From positions 1 through 17,858 of the forward strand of contig CAYRFQ010000134.1 in the NCBI GenBank assembly GCA_964423615.1: a stretch of 17,858 nt of DNA, written 5' to 3'. The notes under the pieces are model-generated. The model had not been told where the DNA came from. It saw only the letters and a list, made by a program, of their open reading frames with translations, and made no database searches. This document shows, piece after piece, positions 6,760-14,684 of this stretch (the first letter of the stretch is position 1; each line of letters begins with the position of its first letter). The position numbers and the translations under genes were made by a program. Origin of the DNA: CAYRFQ01 sp964423615 (GTDB lineage: Bacteria > Planctomycetota > Planctomycetia > Gemmatales > Gemmataceae).

Positions 6760-7416
6760 ATGAAGAGGCGAGTATTTTTACAAGGCTCGGCAATAGCCTT
6801 GTTCACAGGGGTAGGATCGACCATCACTGGTTGTAAAAATTACGCCGAAATCATGACCGACGACCAGGCAAACATGGTCGGAACGAACGCGGCCGGGGCG
6901 GCGACTTTCCAACCTATGGTCGAACAGGCAATGGGCCGATTGCTCGCGCGACAAGGCGGCGATATCCAACTGACAGGTGGACCTGCTCAACCAGTTCCCA
7001 AGCACATCTGCTTCGTCGGTTTGAAAAACGACAGCGCTGAAGAATTGGGTGATTTCAAGATTCAAATCGAGGAAATCATTCGGAATCAAGTCACCAACTC
7101 TCCATCGTTCGTGCTGTTAAGTGAACAATTCGTAACAGCGGGCCTCAGGCAACTCCGAATTCGTCCGGATGAACTCTTCGTCCCGAGAGCCCGAGCGTCT
7201 TTCGCTGCTGTCATGGAGCAAAACAACACTCCTTTCGATTACTTCTTGTACGCCCGACTCACATCTGGGACGACCCAGGCAAACAGCAGCCGACAACGCA
7301 ATTACATGCTCACCCTACAGTTAATTGACATCCACACTGGCGTCACTGTGTCCCGTGATTCCGCAACAATCCGAAAGGGTTACCACAAAAATCGATTCCG
7401 AGCCTTGTGGCATTAA
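6760..7416 (+). CDS. LpoB-like outer-membrane lipoprotein (penicillin-binding protein activator family)
   Basis: This is a 218-residue lipoprotein. The signal peptide 'MKRRVFLQGSAIALFTG' ends in a lipobox, 'ITGC' (Cys25). The 'RRVFLQG' start also resembles a Tat signal, so export by Tat is possible. The C-terminal half fits the LpoB/CsgG-like fold: 'FKIQIEEIIRNQVTNSPSFVLL', then 'FDYFLYARLTSGT', then 'NYMLTLQLIDIHTGVTVS'. In E. coli LpoB activates the peptidoglycan synthase PBP1B from the outer membrane. Whether this protein does so here is inferred from family only. ATG 6760 follows a GGGGG site about 9 bases upstream; an upstream GTG (6724) would spoil the signal peptide. A COG3014-like lipoprotein follows 615 bases later. 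Confidence 0.82.
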   Translation: MKRRVFLQGSAIALFTGVGSTITGCKNYAEIMTDDQANMVGTNAAGAATFQPMVEQAMGRLLARQGGDIQLTGGPAQPVPKHICFVGLKNDSAEELGDFKIQIEEIIRNQVTNSPSFVLLSEQFVTAGLRQLRIRPDELFVPRARASFAAVMEQNNTPFDYFLYARLTSGTTQANSSRQRNYMLTLQLIDIHTGVTVSRDSATIRKGYHKNRFRALWH

Positions 7417-7581
7417 CGGACGGACCGGTCGCTCGAAGAAGATTCCGGACTAAACCGCGTTCCATTTGAAACCGCGATTTATCCCCTCAACCTTGAATCC
7501 CTTTTCGATGAGCCGAAATGTTTTCAAAGTCCTTCTCCCCTAGAGTAGTCGGCTAAACAAGTTTCGTGTTTTCGATTCTCA

Positions 7582-7626
7582 GCCCCGGAGGGGCGAGAAA
7601 TCCTAGCCGTGGGTGGGAACCCACGG
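7582..7626. repeat. Paired GC-rich hairpins
   Basis: GCCCC-GGA-GGGGC (7582..7594) is followed 12 bases later by CCGTGGGT-GGGA-ACCCACGG (7607..7626), both perfectly paired. From memory, very similar 'agccccg..aggggcg / agccgtgggt..acccacgg' hairpin pairs recur in intergenic regions of planctomycete genomes, so this is probably one copy of a dispersed repeat. It could act in mRNA stability after the LpoB-like gene. Confidence 0.65.
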
Positions 7627-7696
7627 AACTCCACAACAAACACGACTCTTATTCATCCGACCGCCCTTGCGGGGAGAAGGCCCCAACCCGAGAAAA

Positions 7697-7743
7697 GCGG
7701 GAATCATAGCGAGCGATGCGGGAATCATAGCGAGCGATGCGGG
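7697..7743 (+). repeat. 21-bp tandem repeat, two copies plus a partial third
   Basis: The unit gcgggaatcatagcgagcgat occupies 7697..7717 and is repeated exactly at 7718..7738. The first five bases (gcggg) of a third copy follow at 7739..7743. The identity of the copies suggests a recent slippage duplication. Confidence 0.85.
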
Positions 7744-8031
7744 AAACGCAGCAAAACCGGAAGGAAGATGATCCTATCTCGAGAAGGGCTCGTGGCTTTT
7801 CATAACTTGTGCTACCAAAACGAACGGAGTTTAAGTTGTGTTTCGGTCGGCGAATTGAGACCAGCCACAAGCGTGATCTAGGCGCTGAAGAAATCCTTCG
7901 CTGCCCCGACGGACTGGTGCCCAAATGGAATTCCAACACCGAGTCGTGTTACGAAGTTAATCCTTCCTGGGACAAATCGCTCCCAGAACTCCATTGAGAT
8001 TGCCTCAATCCACTTAGAAGACGAGGGTTTC

Positions 8032-9366
8032 ATGTCGCGTTGCATCATCGTCTGTTGTGGGATGCTTGGGTTGGTCTTGACCAGCTGTTCGACACACGAA
8101 CATAACTTGACAAGCATCCGCAGGGCCTATCACTCGGGCAACCTGCCACTCGCCGAAGCGAAGATCGACCGGGCGATGAAGCGGCGGTCCAAAGACGCCG
8201 ACGTGTTGAAACTCGATCGAGCATTAGTGCTGCTTGGTCAAGGGAAAGCACGTGAGTCCGAGCAGCTTTTGCGAGAGGCACGAGACCGATTCGACAAGCT
8301 AGAACAAAAAGCCATTGGCGAAATGGCAATGTCGATGTTGACTGACGACCAAGCCATCTATTACGCCGGAGAAGACTACGAAAAGGTCCTCATCCGGGCA
8401 TTCCTGGCGATGGCCAACTTAATTCACGATGGCAGCGACGCAAACGCCTACGCTTTGCAAGTTGCAGCGAAACAACGCGAGATCATCGAAAAGGGAAAAG
8501 CCGAGGATGGCAAGAACCCCAAAGCAAGCTACAAACAAGTCGCCGTCGGTGCCTACATCCACGCGGCCCTTCGTGAAGCCACCCACGTCAACTACGACGA
8601 CGCCGAACGCTCGCTCAAACTCGTCTGTGATTGGTCGCCAGAGTTTCGCTCCGGCCCGAAAGAACTCGACCGCGTGAAAAACGGACGACACTCTTCACCG
8701 GGCAACGGCGTCCTCTATGTCTTCACGCTCGTCGGTCGCGGGCCCTACAAGAAAGAACGTATGGAAGTTGCAAGCACGGTCGCCCTGTTAGTCGCCGACC
8801 GCATCGTCACCGCCACGGCCAAACGGAGCCTGCCGCCCAACATAGCACCAATCAAAGTGCCACGAGTCGTTGTCCCTCGCAACCGCGTTCAACAAGTCGG
8901 CGTTCAACTCGACGGAAGACCGGCTGGAGTCACGGAAACAATCACCGATGTCGGACGCATGGCCAAGGAACAAAGCGATGCGTTACTGCCTTACGTCATC
9001 GGTCGAGCCATCGCCAGGCGAGTCCTGAAAAAAGGAATCATCTACGGCGTGAAAGAAGTCGCGGGCGTCGAGAAACACACTTTGCCCGATCTAGCCCTCA
9101 CCGTCGCGGGCGTTGCCTGGGAAGCTACCGAATCGGCTGACACTCGTTGCTGGGGGTTGCTCCCAGAAAAGATCCAAGTCCTCCGCGTCGAATTGCCCGC
9201 GGGAAAGCACCAACTGGCTCTCGAACCTCTCGACACCAACAACACCCCGCAAGGACCAAAGCAAACGACCGTCGTGGACATCGCCAACGGACGAAACACA
9301 TATGTCTTGGCGGGATTCCCGAGCGGACAACTCGTCGGCAAGATCGTGACAAGCCAACCACGATAA
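8032..9366 (+). CDS. COG3014-like lipoprotein
   Basis: The protein has 444 residues. A short lipoprotein signal 'MSRCIIVCCGMLGLVLTSC' places the acylated cysteine at Cys19. A helical TPR-like region follows ('YHSGNLPLAEAKIDRAMKR', 'LDRALVLLGQGKARESEQLL'). The C-terminal domain begins at 'GVLYVFTLVGRGPYKKE' and ends in beta-rich 'VLRVELPAGKHQL' and 'TYVLAGFPSGQLVGKI'. This layout fits COG3014, an uncharacterised lipoprotein family often encoded beside LpoB in proteobacteria. It is probably part of an envelope complex, but no biochemical role is established. The ATG follows ACGAGGG about 5 bases upstream. The codon pattern is regular and the frame intact. Confidence 0.8.
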   Translation: MSRCIIVCCGMLGLVLTSCSTHEHNLTSIRRAYHSGNLPLAEAKIDRAMKRRSKDADVLKLDRALVLLGQGKARESEQLLREARDRFDKLEQKAIGEMAMSMLTDDQAIYYAGEDYEKVLIRAFLAMANLIHDGSDANAYALQVAAKQREIIEKGKAEDGKNPKASYKQVAVGAYIHAALREATHVNYDDAERSLKLVCDWSPEFRSGPKELDRVKNGRHSSPGNGVLYVFTLVGRGPYKKERMEVASTVALLVADRIVTATAKRSLPPNIAPIKVPRVVVPRNRVQQVGVQLDGRPAGVTETITDVGRMAKEQSDALLPYVIGRAIARRVLKKGIIYGVKEVAGVEKHTLPDLALTVAGVAWEATESADTRCWGLLPEKIQVLRVELPAGKHQLALEPLDTNNTPQGPKQTTVVDIANGRNTYVLAGFPSGQLVGKIVTSQPR

Positions 9367-9445
9367 CCTGTGGACAGCCACCCTCGTCATCACTCGGCCC
9401 ACATGACTGTATTGAAACGTAAGTGGGCACTTTCAAAACTCTGAT

Positions 9446-9550
9446 CCTTTTGGGGGTGTTGTTCTCTGGCCACAAATCGTAGTTATGCGCGAGCCGCGCG
9501 TAACTACAGCGAAGATAGAATTCCAAAATCCAGAGGCACACCCTCAAAAG
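9446..9550. repeat. REP-like palindrome flanked by an imperfect inverted repeat
   Basis: The centre, 9479..9507, has arms of 13 bases (GTAGTTATGCGCG and CGCGCGTAACTAC) around AGC with one G-T mismatch. It sits between CCTTTTGGGGGTGTTG-type sequence starting near 9448 and its imperfect reverse complement CACACCCTCAAAAG ending near 9550. The core GCGAGCCG is shared with copies at 11175..11199, 17214..17234 and 17258..17280. No gene is seen in 9367..9632. Confidence 0.7.
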
Positions 9551-9632
9551 ACCTATTGGGCGAAACTTCCAGTTTGTGTTACCTTCCTGCTCCTTGTTTC
9601 CGTTTCTCTCTGCGGACTGACATGAGGTCATG

Positions 9633-11081
9633 ATGTCACACTTCCCACCTACCTCTTCTCATCCAACTAATTCAACCAATACACAACAACCTTGGTATCT
9701 CGACGTACGTCTCCGGCGAATAGGTTGGGGACTTCTCATCGTGGGAATGTTAATAGAAGGGTATATGGCCATCTTCGTTCGCAAAGGCGACTTCATGTGT
9801 CATCGCGGAGTCGGCCAGGCGTTTCTTGCGGGCAATCCCTATGAATGCGGCCAGGACATCTATCCTGTCGCCAGAACAATGATGAACACAGTGTTCGCAT
9901 TCGGTTCGCTCTACTTCGCCAGAACCCTGAGTTACGTCCTGGCCATCATAGCTTTGCTCGTGTGCTTTTTTTGTTGGAAATCGATCGCCAACGGAGAAAA
10001 GAAGGTTTCCTCCAAAATCTCGCAAGTCGCTGCATTGTTCACCGTCGTCCTGAGCTGCGCGTTTTTGATTCGTGACCTGGACGAGTGCGGTCTCCAACTT
10101 TTCACCTTATTCTTCCTATCCGCAGGTGGTTACTCGCTTTACCACGGAAAGAAATTATGGAGTGGTTTTTGGCTCGCCACGGCCGCCATGTGGAAGGTGA
10201 CGCCCATCGTGTTCCTACCCTTCCTGCTTTGGAAACGAGAATGGAAAGCGGCCGGGTGGATGGGCGGCTTTCTTCTCGCCTGGTGTGTGGCTCCGATGCC
10301 ATTCGTTGGAGTCGAGATGACAGTGAAGTGTCATCAACAATGGCTGGCGCGCTCGATCAAGATCGCCTCAGCCAAACAAGCCTACCCCTCCCAACTCGAA
10401 CTCGAAGCGCCGAAAGTCTACAACTTGTCATTACACGCAACCATTGCCCGAAACCTGGAAACGTATCCACCATCTCACCCGTTACACCTCGATCACCCAG
10501 CCTTTTTCCAGTTTGGCAATCTTCCACCGCTTACGGCGTATTACGCGGTACGAGGAGTTCTCCTCGTGTTGGGTCTCATACTCGCGTGGCGGTTTTGGGG
10601 CAATTGGTCCCAATCCAATGGCTCCCCTCGATTCGCTCACGAATGGGCTGCTGTGTGCATTTTGAGTGCAATCCTCTCACCGGTAACGTGGAAACAACAT
10701 CTGGTCTTGATGTTACCGGCGCTCTTCTTGATATTCCGCAATTTTCTCAGCGAACCATCCGTCGCCCCATGGCGTAGGGTAAGCCTCTTAATCGTCGCTC
10801 TCATCTTCTTGATCCGGAGAGAACTGATTGGTAAACCACTCGCGTTAGTATTATTGGCTTACAAGGTCGACACTTTTGCAGTTCTACTATTGATGTTACT
10901 GATCCTAACACCATCGAGAAAATCTCAGTCCCAGGATGAGCCCAAACTCCTCGCGTACCGTCAAACGATCCCCCCCGACACGTTTCCAGACGATTGGGCA
11001 AAGAGGTCCACCACTGTTTCATTCCTGCGGGAGTCAGGAGACAATCGGCTCGGACTCCACACTCGCGACTTCGAGCGCTAG
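9633..11081 (+). CDS. GT87-type (DUF2029) membrane glycosyltransferase
   Basis: This 482-residue integral membrane protein has about ten hydrophobic segments. The first is 'IGWGLLIVGMLIEGYMAIF', and the last lies near 'TFAVLLLMLLILTPS'. An acidic loop after the first helix ('VRKGDFMCHRGVGQAFLAG', 'NPYECGQDIYP') and 'GFWLATAAMWKVTPIVFLPF' are typical of GT87/DUF2029 proteins. That family uses polyprenyl-phosphate sugars outside the membrane; the mycobacterial members are mannosyltransferases. The substrate here is unknown. ATG 9633 is preferred to the adjacent ATG 9630 because GAGG (9624..9627) is then 5 bases away. A hydrophilic tail of about 50 residues ends the protein. It may belong to envelope or lipid glycosylation together with neighbouring lipoprotein genes, but no operon is evident. 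Confidence 0.82.
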   Translation: MSHFPPTSSHPTNSTNTQQPWYLDVRLRRIGWGLLIVGMLIEGYMAIFVRKGDFMCHRGVGQAFLAGNPYECGQDIYPVARTMMNTVFAFGSLYFARTLSYVLAIIALLVCFFCWKSIANGEKKVSSKISQVAALFTVVLSCAFLIRDLDECGLQLFTLFFLSAGGYSLYHGKKLWSGFWLATAAMWKVTPIVFLPFLLWKREWKAAGWMGGFLLAWCVAPMPFVGVEMTVKCHQQWLARSIKIASAKQAYPSQLELEAPKVYNLSLHATIARNLETYPPSHPLHLDHPAFFQFGNLPPLTAYYAVRGVLLVLGLILAWRFWGNWSQSNGSPRFAHEWAAVCILSAILSPVTWKQHLVLMLPALFLIFRNFLSEPSVAPWRRVSLLIVALIFLIRRELIGKPLALVLLAYKVDTFAVLLLMLLILTPSRKSQSQDEPKLLAYRQTIPPDTFPDDWAKRSTTVSFLRESGDNRLGLHTRDFER

Positions 11082-11174
11082 TTTTGCGACCTGCGCTAGT
11101 AAGTAAGCAGCCGACGAGCCAGTGAAAAAAGGAAGTAGTTCCACTCGCCTCGCGAGGACTTCCTCATTTCTACC

Positions 11175-11199
11175 GTAGGTACAAGCGAGCCGAGTGTAC
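11175..11199. repeat. Degenerate REP-like palindrome
   Basis: GTAGGTACAAGCG-AGC-CGAGTGTAC keeps the AGC centre and the outer GTAC...GTAC arms but has two mispaired positions. About 60 bases further (near 11257) the text ttcccaaatccagcggcaca resembles ttccaaaatccagaggcaca near 9522, so both copies may derive from one larger dispersed repeat. It lies in the 262-base spacer before an ECF sigma gene. Confidence 0.55.
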
Positions 11200-11343
11200 G
11201 TTATCTGGAAGGCAGTTGACTCCACCAGATCCGCATGCACCTCCAACCAAACGAGATTTCCCAAATCCAGCGGCACATACCTCATTGGCTCTTCGACGAA
11301 GTTTTTTGTCCACTTCTCGCCATCCCGCGACAATAAGTTCATG

Positions 11344-11886
11344 ATGAATACTTTAAACGCCAAAGACGTGTTCGAAATTCTCGTTCGCGCCAACGCCGAC
11401 ATGTTGATCGCCTACATTCGCGCCGCCGTCCACGATGACGCTGCTGCCGACGATATATTCCAGGAGACCATGCTCACTGCATGGCGGAGACTGGCAGACT
11501 ATGACAAGCAACGTCCGTTCGGACCGTGGCTTCGCGGGATCGCGGGTCGGTTGATCTTGTCACATTTTCGCAAGTCCACCAAACGCGCAGAACTTTGCGA
11601 GGCCGAGACGCTTGAGTACCTGAGCTCGCGGTTCGAGCAGTTGCAGCAATTACAAGGCGACACGTTCGACGACAAAATGGAAGCCCTCCGCGACTGCACC
11701 GCACAGTTGCCAGATGCCTACCGCGAAGCAGTCCGACTCCGTTACACGAACGACTTGGGTCCCACCACCATAGCCGAACGATTGAAAATAGCTACAGAAG
11801 CCGTCAAGAAGCGGCTGCAAAGGGCCAAGTCACGACTCCTCGATTGCATCAACCAGAAGCTGCAAGCCAACGACACACCATCATGA
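11344..11886 (+). CDS. ECF RNA polymerase sigma factor
   Basis: The protein has 180 residues. Region 2 reads 'ANADMLIAYIRAAVHDDAAAD', 'DIFQETMLTAWRRLADYD' and 'RPFGPWLRGIAGRLILSHFRK'. Region 4 reads 'LPDAYREAVRLRYTNDLGPT' and 'TIAERLKIATEAVKKRLQRA'. The start is one of two adjacent ATGs (11341 or 11344); no strong ribosome binding site distinguishes them. Its stop overlaps the ATG of the next gene in ATGA, so the two are translationally coupled. The next gene encodes a membrane protein of the anti-sigma type, suggesting that this sigma factor responds to an envelope signal. Confidence 0.93.
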   Translation: MNTLNAKDVFEILVRANADMLIAYIRAAVHDDAAADDIFQETMLTAWRRLADYDKQRPFGPWLRGIAGRLILSHFRKSTKRAELCEAETLEYLSSRFEQLQQLQGDTFDDKMEALRDCTAQLPDAYREAVRLRYTNDLGPTTIAERLKIATEAVKKRLQRAKSRLLDCINQKLQANDTPS

Positions 11887-12827
11887 ACACAAACAACTCG
11901 CACGAAGATCTCCACCGAAAAGCTGACATCGAAATGATCGATAGCTTGCTCCGCCAAACCATGCGCCCTGATCCGCAAGCACGGGAACAACGCATCGATC
12001 GTGTCCTGACTGCCATCGACGCAGACGCGAACCAGTCCGGCAAACTCAGGTCTGGAACCTCGGCCCAACCCTCACCAAAAACCAATTGGCGTCGCTGGAG
12101 TATTCTGACCTTGGCTGCGACGTTGTTGCTGGCATTGGGACTCTGGTGGCTCGTATTCAGTCCCTCCCAATCGGCGTACGCCGCTGTCCAGCGCAGCCTG
12201 GAACAAGCCAAAATGACTGGTGCGAGGAAATACCGCCTGGTTGCTGTTGGAAAAACACCCGTCGGTGGCCACCTCGAGCGAGAAGGGGATTTGTACGTTG
12301 ATGGGAGTGAGAAATTCGCCGTCCGAGTGTCCATCGGACCTCGTTTGGGTGATCTCTGGATTGGTGGAAACGCGGACGAAACTTGGGTCGTACCTCCACG
12401 CGGCCCAGTCCTGGTTGGCGACAAAGAAGCCCTACGAATCTGGGTAGCACGAAAAAAAGAAGTCTCGACCCCTTACTTGCACATCACGACAATGTTGCAA
12501 CGCATGGCCAGCGGATACCGACTGAAAAGGCTTCCGTACGAATCCATCAAAGACCTCACCGGAGCTCGAGAAGAAATACTATGCACACGCATCCGTGGCG
12601 TCTTGCGTTTTGCCCGAAAGAAATTCGTACCACGAAAAATCGACCTTTGGGCCGACCGATCCAGTGGTATCGCTCGTCGTGTGGTCCTCGATTGGGAACC
12701 TTCCGAAAGCCAACGAGGTCTCACTCGTTGGACAGCCGAACTGGCCGACAAACCAGAGTTACCCCCTGATTGGTTCTCTCACACGGCACATCACCAAGGA
12801 CGATTCGTCGTACCCTTCAAATCTTGA
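11883..12827 (+). CDS. Single-pass membrane protein, probable anti-sigma factor
   Basis: The protein has 314 residues. A charged cytoplasmic part (residues 1 to about 70, 'DSLLRQTMRPDPQAREQRI') is followed by one membrane helix at about 72 to 92 ('WSILTLAATLLLALGLWWLV'). A periplasmic domain of about 220 residues comes next ('SAYAAVQRSLEQAK', 'REGDLYVDGSEKFAVRVS', 'WIGGNADETWVVPP'). The periplasmic part resembles outer-membrane lipoprotein-sorting or sigma-regulatory domains found in planctomycete proteins encoded after ECF sigma factors. No zinc motif is seen. The ATG lies inside ATGA with the sigma stop codon, which fixes the start and implies paired synthesis. The anti-sigma role is inferred from position and topology. 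Confidence 0.75.
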   Translation: MNTNNSHEDLHRKADIEMIDSLLRQTMRPDPQAREQRIDRVLTAIDADANQSGKLRSGTSAQPSPKTNWRRWSILTLAATLLLALGLWWLVFSPSQSAYAAVQRSLEQAKMTGARKYRLVAVGKTPVGGHLEREGDLYVDGSEKFAVRVSIGPRLGDLWIGGNADETWVVPPRGPVLVGDKEALRIWVARKKEVSTPYLHITTMLQRMASGYRLKRLPYESIKDLTGAREEILCTRIRGVLRFARKKFVPRKIDLWADRSSGIARRVVLDWEPSESQRGLTRWTAELADKPELPPDWFSHTAHHQGRFVVPFKS

Positions 12828-13236
12828 ATTTCAGACCCTCTCCAGCCATCGAGTTTGTGAGAGCCGCTGGTGGCATACTTCAAGCTGTTCGAGGTTTGTC
12901 CTGCGTGACAAACCGTGAGACAACTTGAACACACCCTTTTCCATACACAACAAGCCTCACCGCATTTCCCGGTCCGCCAACCACATGCAAGGTTTTCCAA
13001 TCACCCGGTTCCCCGCCGGGTTCCTTTTTGCGCGGCCGTCGGAAGAACTCAGGAAATTAAGTGTCCTCTTTCTCGGCTCCGGGAACAACTACACCTGAAG
13101 GCCAATGGTTGCACGCATCCAGCAGGTGTTGCTGGTTCGATAAGTTCGGGGATGGCACCCTAACGAAGAAAATGTAGCAACCTGGTAGCCTTGTCTTTGT
13201 TCACTTCAACAGGTTTCTGGAAGGAGACGGCTGACA
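12828..13236. other. 409-base spacer; terminator and short hairpin, no gene seen
   Basis: It holds an intrinsic terminator (13003..13029) about 175 bases after the anti-sigma-like gene, and a small hairpin CAGCA-GGTGT-TGCTG near 13120. Sequence after the terminator should contain the promoter of the repeat protein, which I could not assign. Confidence 0.6.
13003..13029 (+). terminator. Intrinsic terminator downstream of the sigma/anti-sigma pair
   Basis: ACCCGG (13003..13008) pairs with CCGGGT (13016..13021) around TTCCCCG, followed by TCCTTTTT to 13029. The stem is short but GC-rich. The long distance from the stop codon implies a 3' leader of about 175 bases. Confidence 0.7.
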
Positions 13237-14379
13237 ATGGAATCAAATCAAAAGGCAACATCTCTTTGGGCTCGTCTGTTCTACCGTACCCGCAAAAATC
13301 AATCCACCAAGAAGACTCAGAGGTCCGCACTCCAAGTCGAAGGATTGGAATCGCGAACGTTGTTGACCGGCAACCTTGGCATTGCTCCGGGACCACTTGC
13401 AATGGATCCCAACTTCGGCGTCGCGGTCAATGCAGCAAGGACCCGGACTGGCTCCATCGAAGTTCAGCTTGGCGAAGACTTCTCTTCGGCCAACCGGACC
13501 GACAATCGTCCGGGGTTCATCAGCGACCCTCAAAAGGAGAATATCCAACAACTCATTTCTGATCTACAAGCGATCCGTGAGGATTCGGACGTGACGAAAG
13601 AACAAGTCGCCGAACTCGTCAGCGATCTTGTGGCGGTGTTCGAAGATGCAACACGACCTTCTCAAGAATCGGTCGATCAGCTCCGCGAGACGATCGCCGC
13701 AGTCACCGAGGATGGCGAGCTAACCCCCGATGAAATGGTGCAACTCTATGGAGATTTCGCGGCCGTGTTGGAGAGCGCCAACATTCCAGAGGAGGAAGTG
13801 CAAGCAGTCATCGACGGCGTTCGAGGCATCGTTGAGGCGAGTAATGTGACTCAGGAAGACGTGCAAGTCATCGTCGCGGATTTACAAGCCATCGTCGAGG
13901 AATTCCAAAACCGAGACAAACTCATTAGCGATGCCCAGAGAGAAAATATTCAAACACTCGTCGCCGACGTTTCTGCGATCATTAGCGAGTCGGAAGTAAC
14001 CCGCGAGCAACTGGGCCAATTGCGAGACGACGTCCAAGCGTTGGCCGATGGTGCCACACGTCCGGATCCTGAGTTAGTTCGCGATTTCTTCCAAGACGTG
14101 CGAGTAGCGCGGAGCGACGGTGAGATCACGGAGGAAGAACGCGAAGTGCTAGCCGACAGCCTCAACGCCGTTCTGGAAAGCGCCAATATTCCGAAAGCCG
14201 AACGCGACGCCGTACGCGACGACATCGAAGCAATCGTGGCTGCAAGCGGGGTGACCAAGGAAGACCTGCAGACGATCGTCAAGGATCTTGCGGCCATCCG
14301 CACCGAGTTCCAAAACAATCACGACCGACCTGCCCGACCACGTGAGAATAGACCGAACTTCGGCCGCCGTAGCAGATAA
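13237..14379 (+). CDS. Planctomycete surface-type protein with LEsRtLL motif and two large internal repeats
   Basis: The protein has 380 residues and is acidic apart from its ends. Residues 1 to about 32 are basic, followed by 'VEGLESRTLLTG' (34 to 45), the N-terminal motif common in large planctomycete surface or secreted proteins; its function is unproven. Residues about 95 to 225 and 229 to 361 are two copies of one ~130-residue helical unit. Matching segments are 'DPQKENIQQLISDLQAI' and 'DAQRENIQTLVADVSAI', 'FAAVLESANIPEEE' and 'LNAVLESANIPKAE', 'ASNVTQEDVQVIV' and 'ASGVTKEDLQTIV'. Each unit has an EF-hand-like 'DGELTPDE' or 'DGEITEEE' without the first aspartates. The C-terminus is basic and Arg/Asn-rich. 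ATG 13237 follows AAGGAG by 10 bases. The gene is alone, with its own terminator. The role is unknown. Confidence 0.85.
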   Translation: MESNQKATSLWARLFYRTRKNQSTKKTQRSALQVEGLESRTLLTGNLGIAPGPLAMDPNFGVAVNAARTRTGSIEVQLGEDFSSANRTDNRPGFISDPQKENIQQLISDLQAIREDSDVTKEQVAELVSDLVAVFEDATRPSQESVDQLRETIAAVTEDGELTPDEMVQLYGDFAAVLESANIPEEEVQAVIDGVRGIVEASNVTQEDVQVIVADLQAIVEEFQNRDKLISDAQRENIQTLVADVSAIISESEVTREQLGQLRDDVQALADGATRPDPELVRDFFQDVRVARSDGEITEEEREVLADSLNAVLESANIPKAERDAVRDDIEAIVAASGVTKEDLQTIVKDLAAIRTEFQNNHDRPARPRENRPNFGRRSR

Positions 14380-14450
14380 TCCAGACTTCTCCAATCTGTC
14401 TCAATTCCGAGAGCACAGTCTCGAGCTCCCGGCGAATAGTTAACCCGAAT

Positions 14451-14486
14451 CACCCGTTCGCCGTGTAACGACGAACGGGTGTTTTT
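14451..14486 (+). terminator. Intrinsic terminator of the repeat-protein gene
   Basis: CACCCGTTCG (14451..14460) pairs perfectly with CGAACGGGTG (14472..14481) around an 11-base loop and is followed by TTTTT. It lies 71 bases past the stop codon. The rest of the 305-base spacer 14380..14684 shows no gene. Confidence 0.9.
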
Positions 14487-14684
14487 ATTTGGAACCGCCC
14501 ACTGCCAAGCTTCATCGCAGTCACACGTTGATCTTTGTTGTAAAATCATATAGGCAGATACTCCGATCCTAAAAAACGGCGCGCCTAACCGGAGTGACTG
14601 CGATTGATTCCAAAACTCCTTGAAAGATCAGCAACTACCGCATTTGCGGATTCTCACTTGGGCGAAATTCAGGAACCATTTTCC

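Larger units (their letters stand above)
7417..8031. other. 615-base spacer with hairpins and a tandem repeat; no gene seen
   Basis: This stretch separates two lipoprotein genes that are usually close together. It holds a pair of GC-rich hairpins (7582..7626) and a 21-bp tandem duplication (7697..7738). Reading frames within it (for example 7609..7881 and 7809..7997 plus) run through the repeats or lack ribosome binding sites, and I do not accept them. The YcfL-type gene that often stands between these partners in gamma-proteobacteria is not recognisable. Confidence 0.6.

Noticed and set aside
7697..7743. Possible start of a CRISPR array
   Set aside because: The 21-bp units are directly adjacent with no spacers between them, so it is a simple tandem duplication.
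7609..7997. Two overlapping plus-strand frames in the spacer between lipoprotein genes
   Set aside because: One translates the tandem repeat and a hairpin; the other needs a GTG start and has no ribosome binding site.
13950..14318. 122-codon minus-strand frame opposite the repeat protein
   Set aside because: It is a serine/arginine-rich shadow of the codon pattern in the plus-strand gene.
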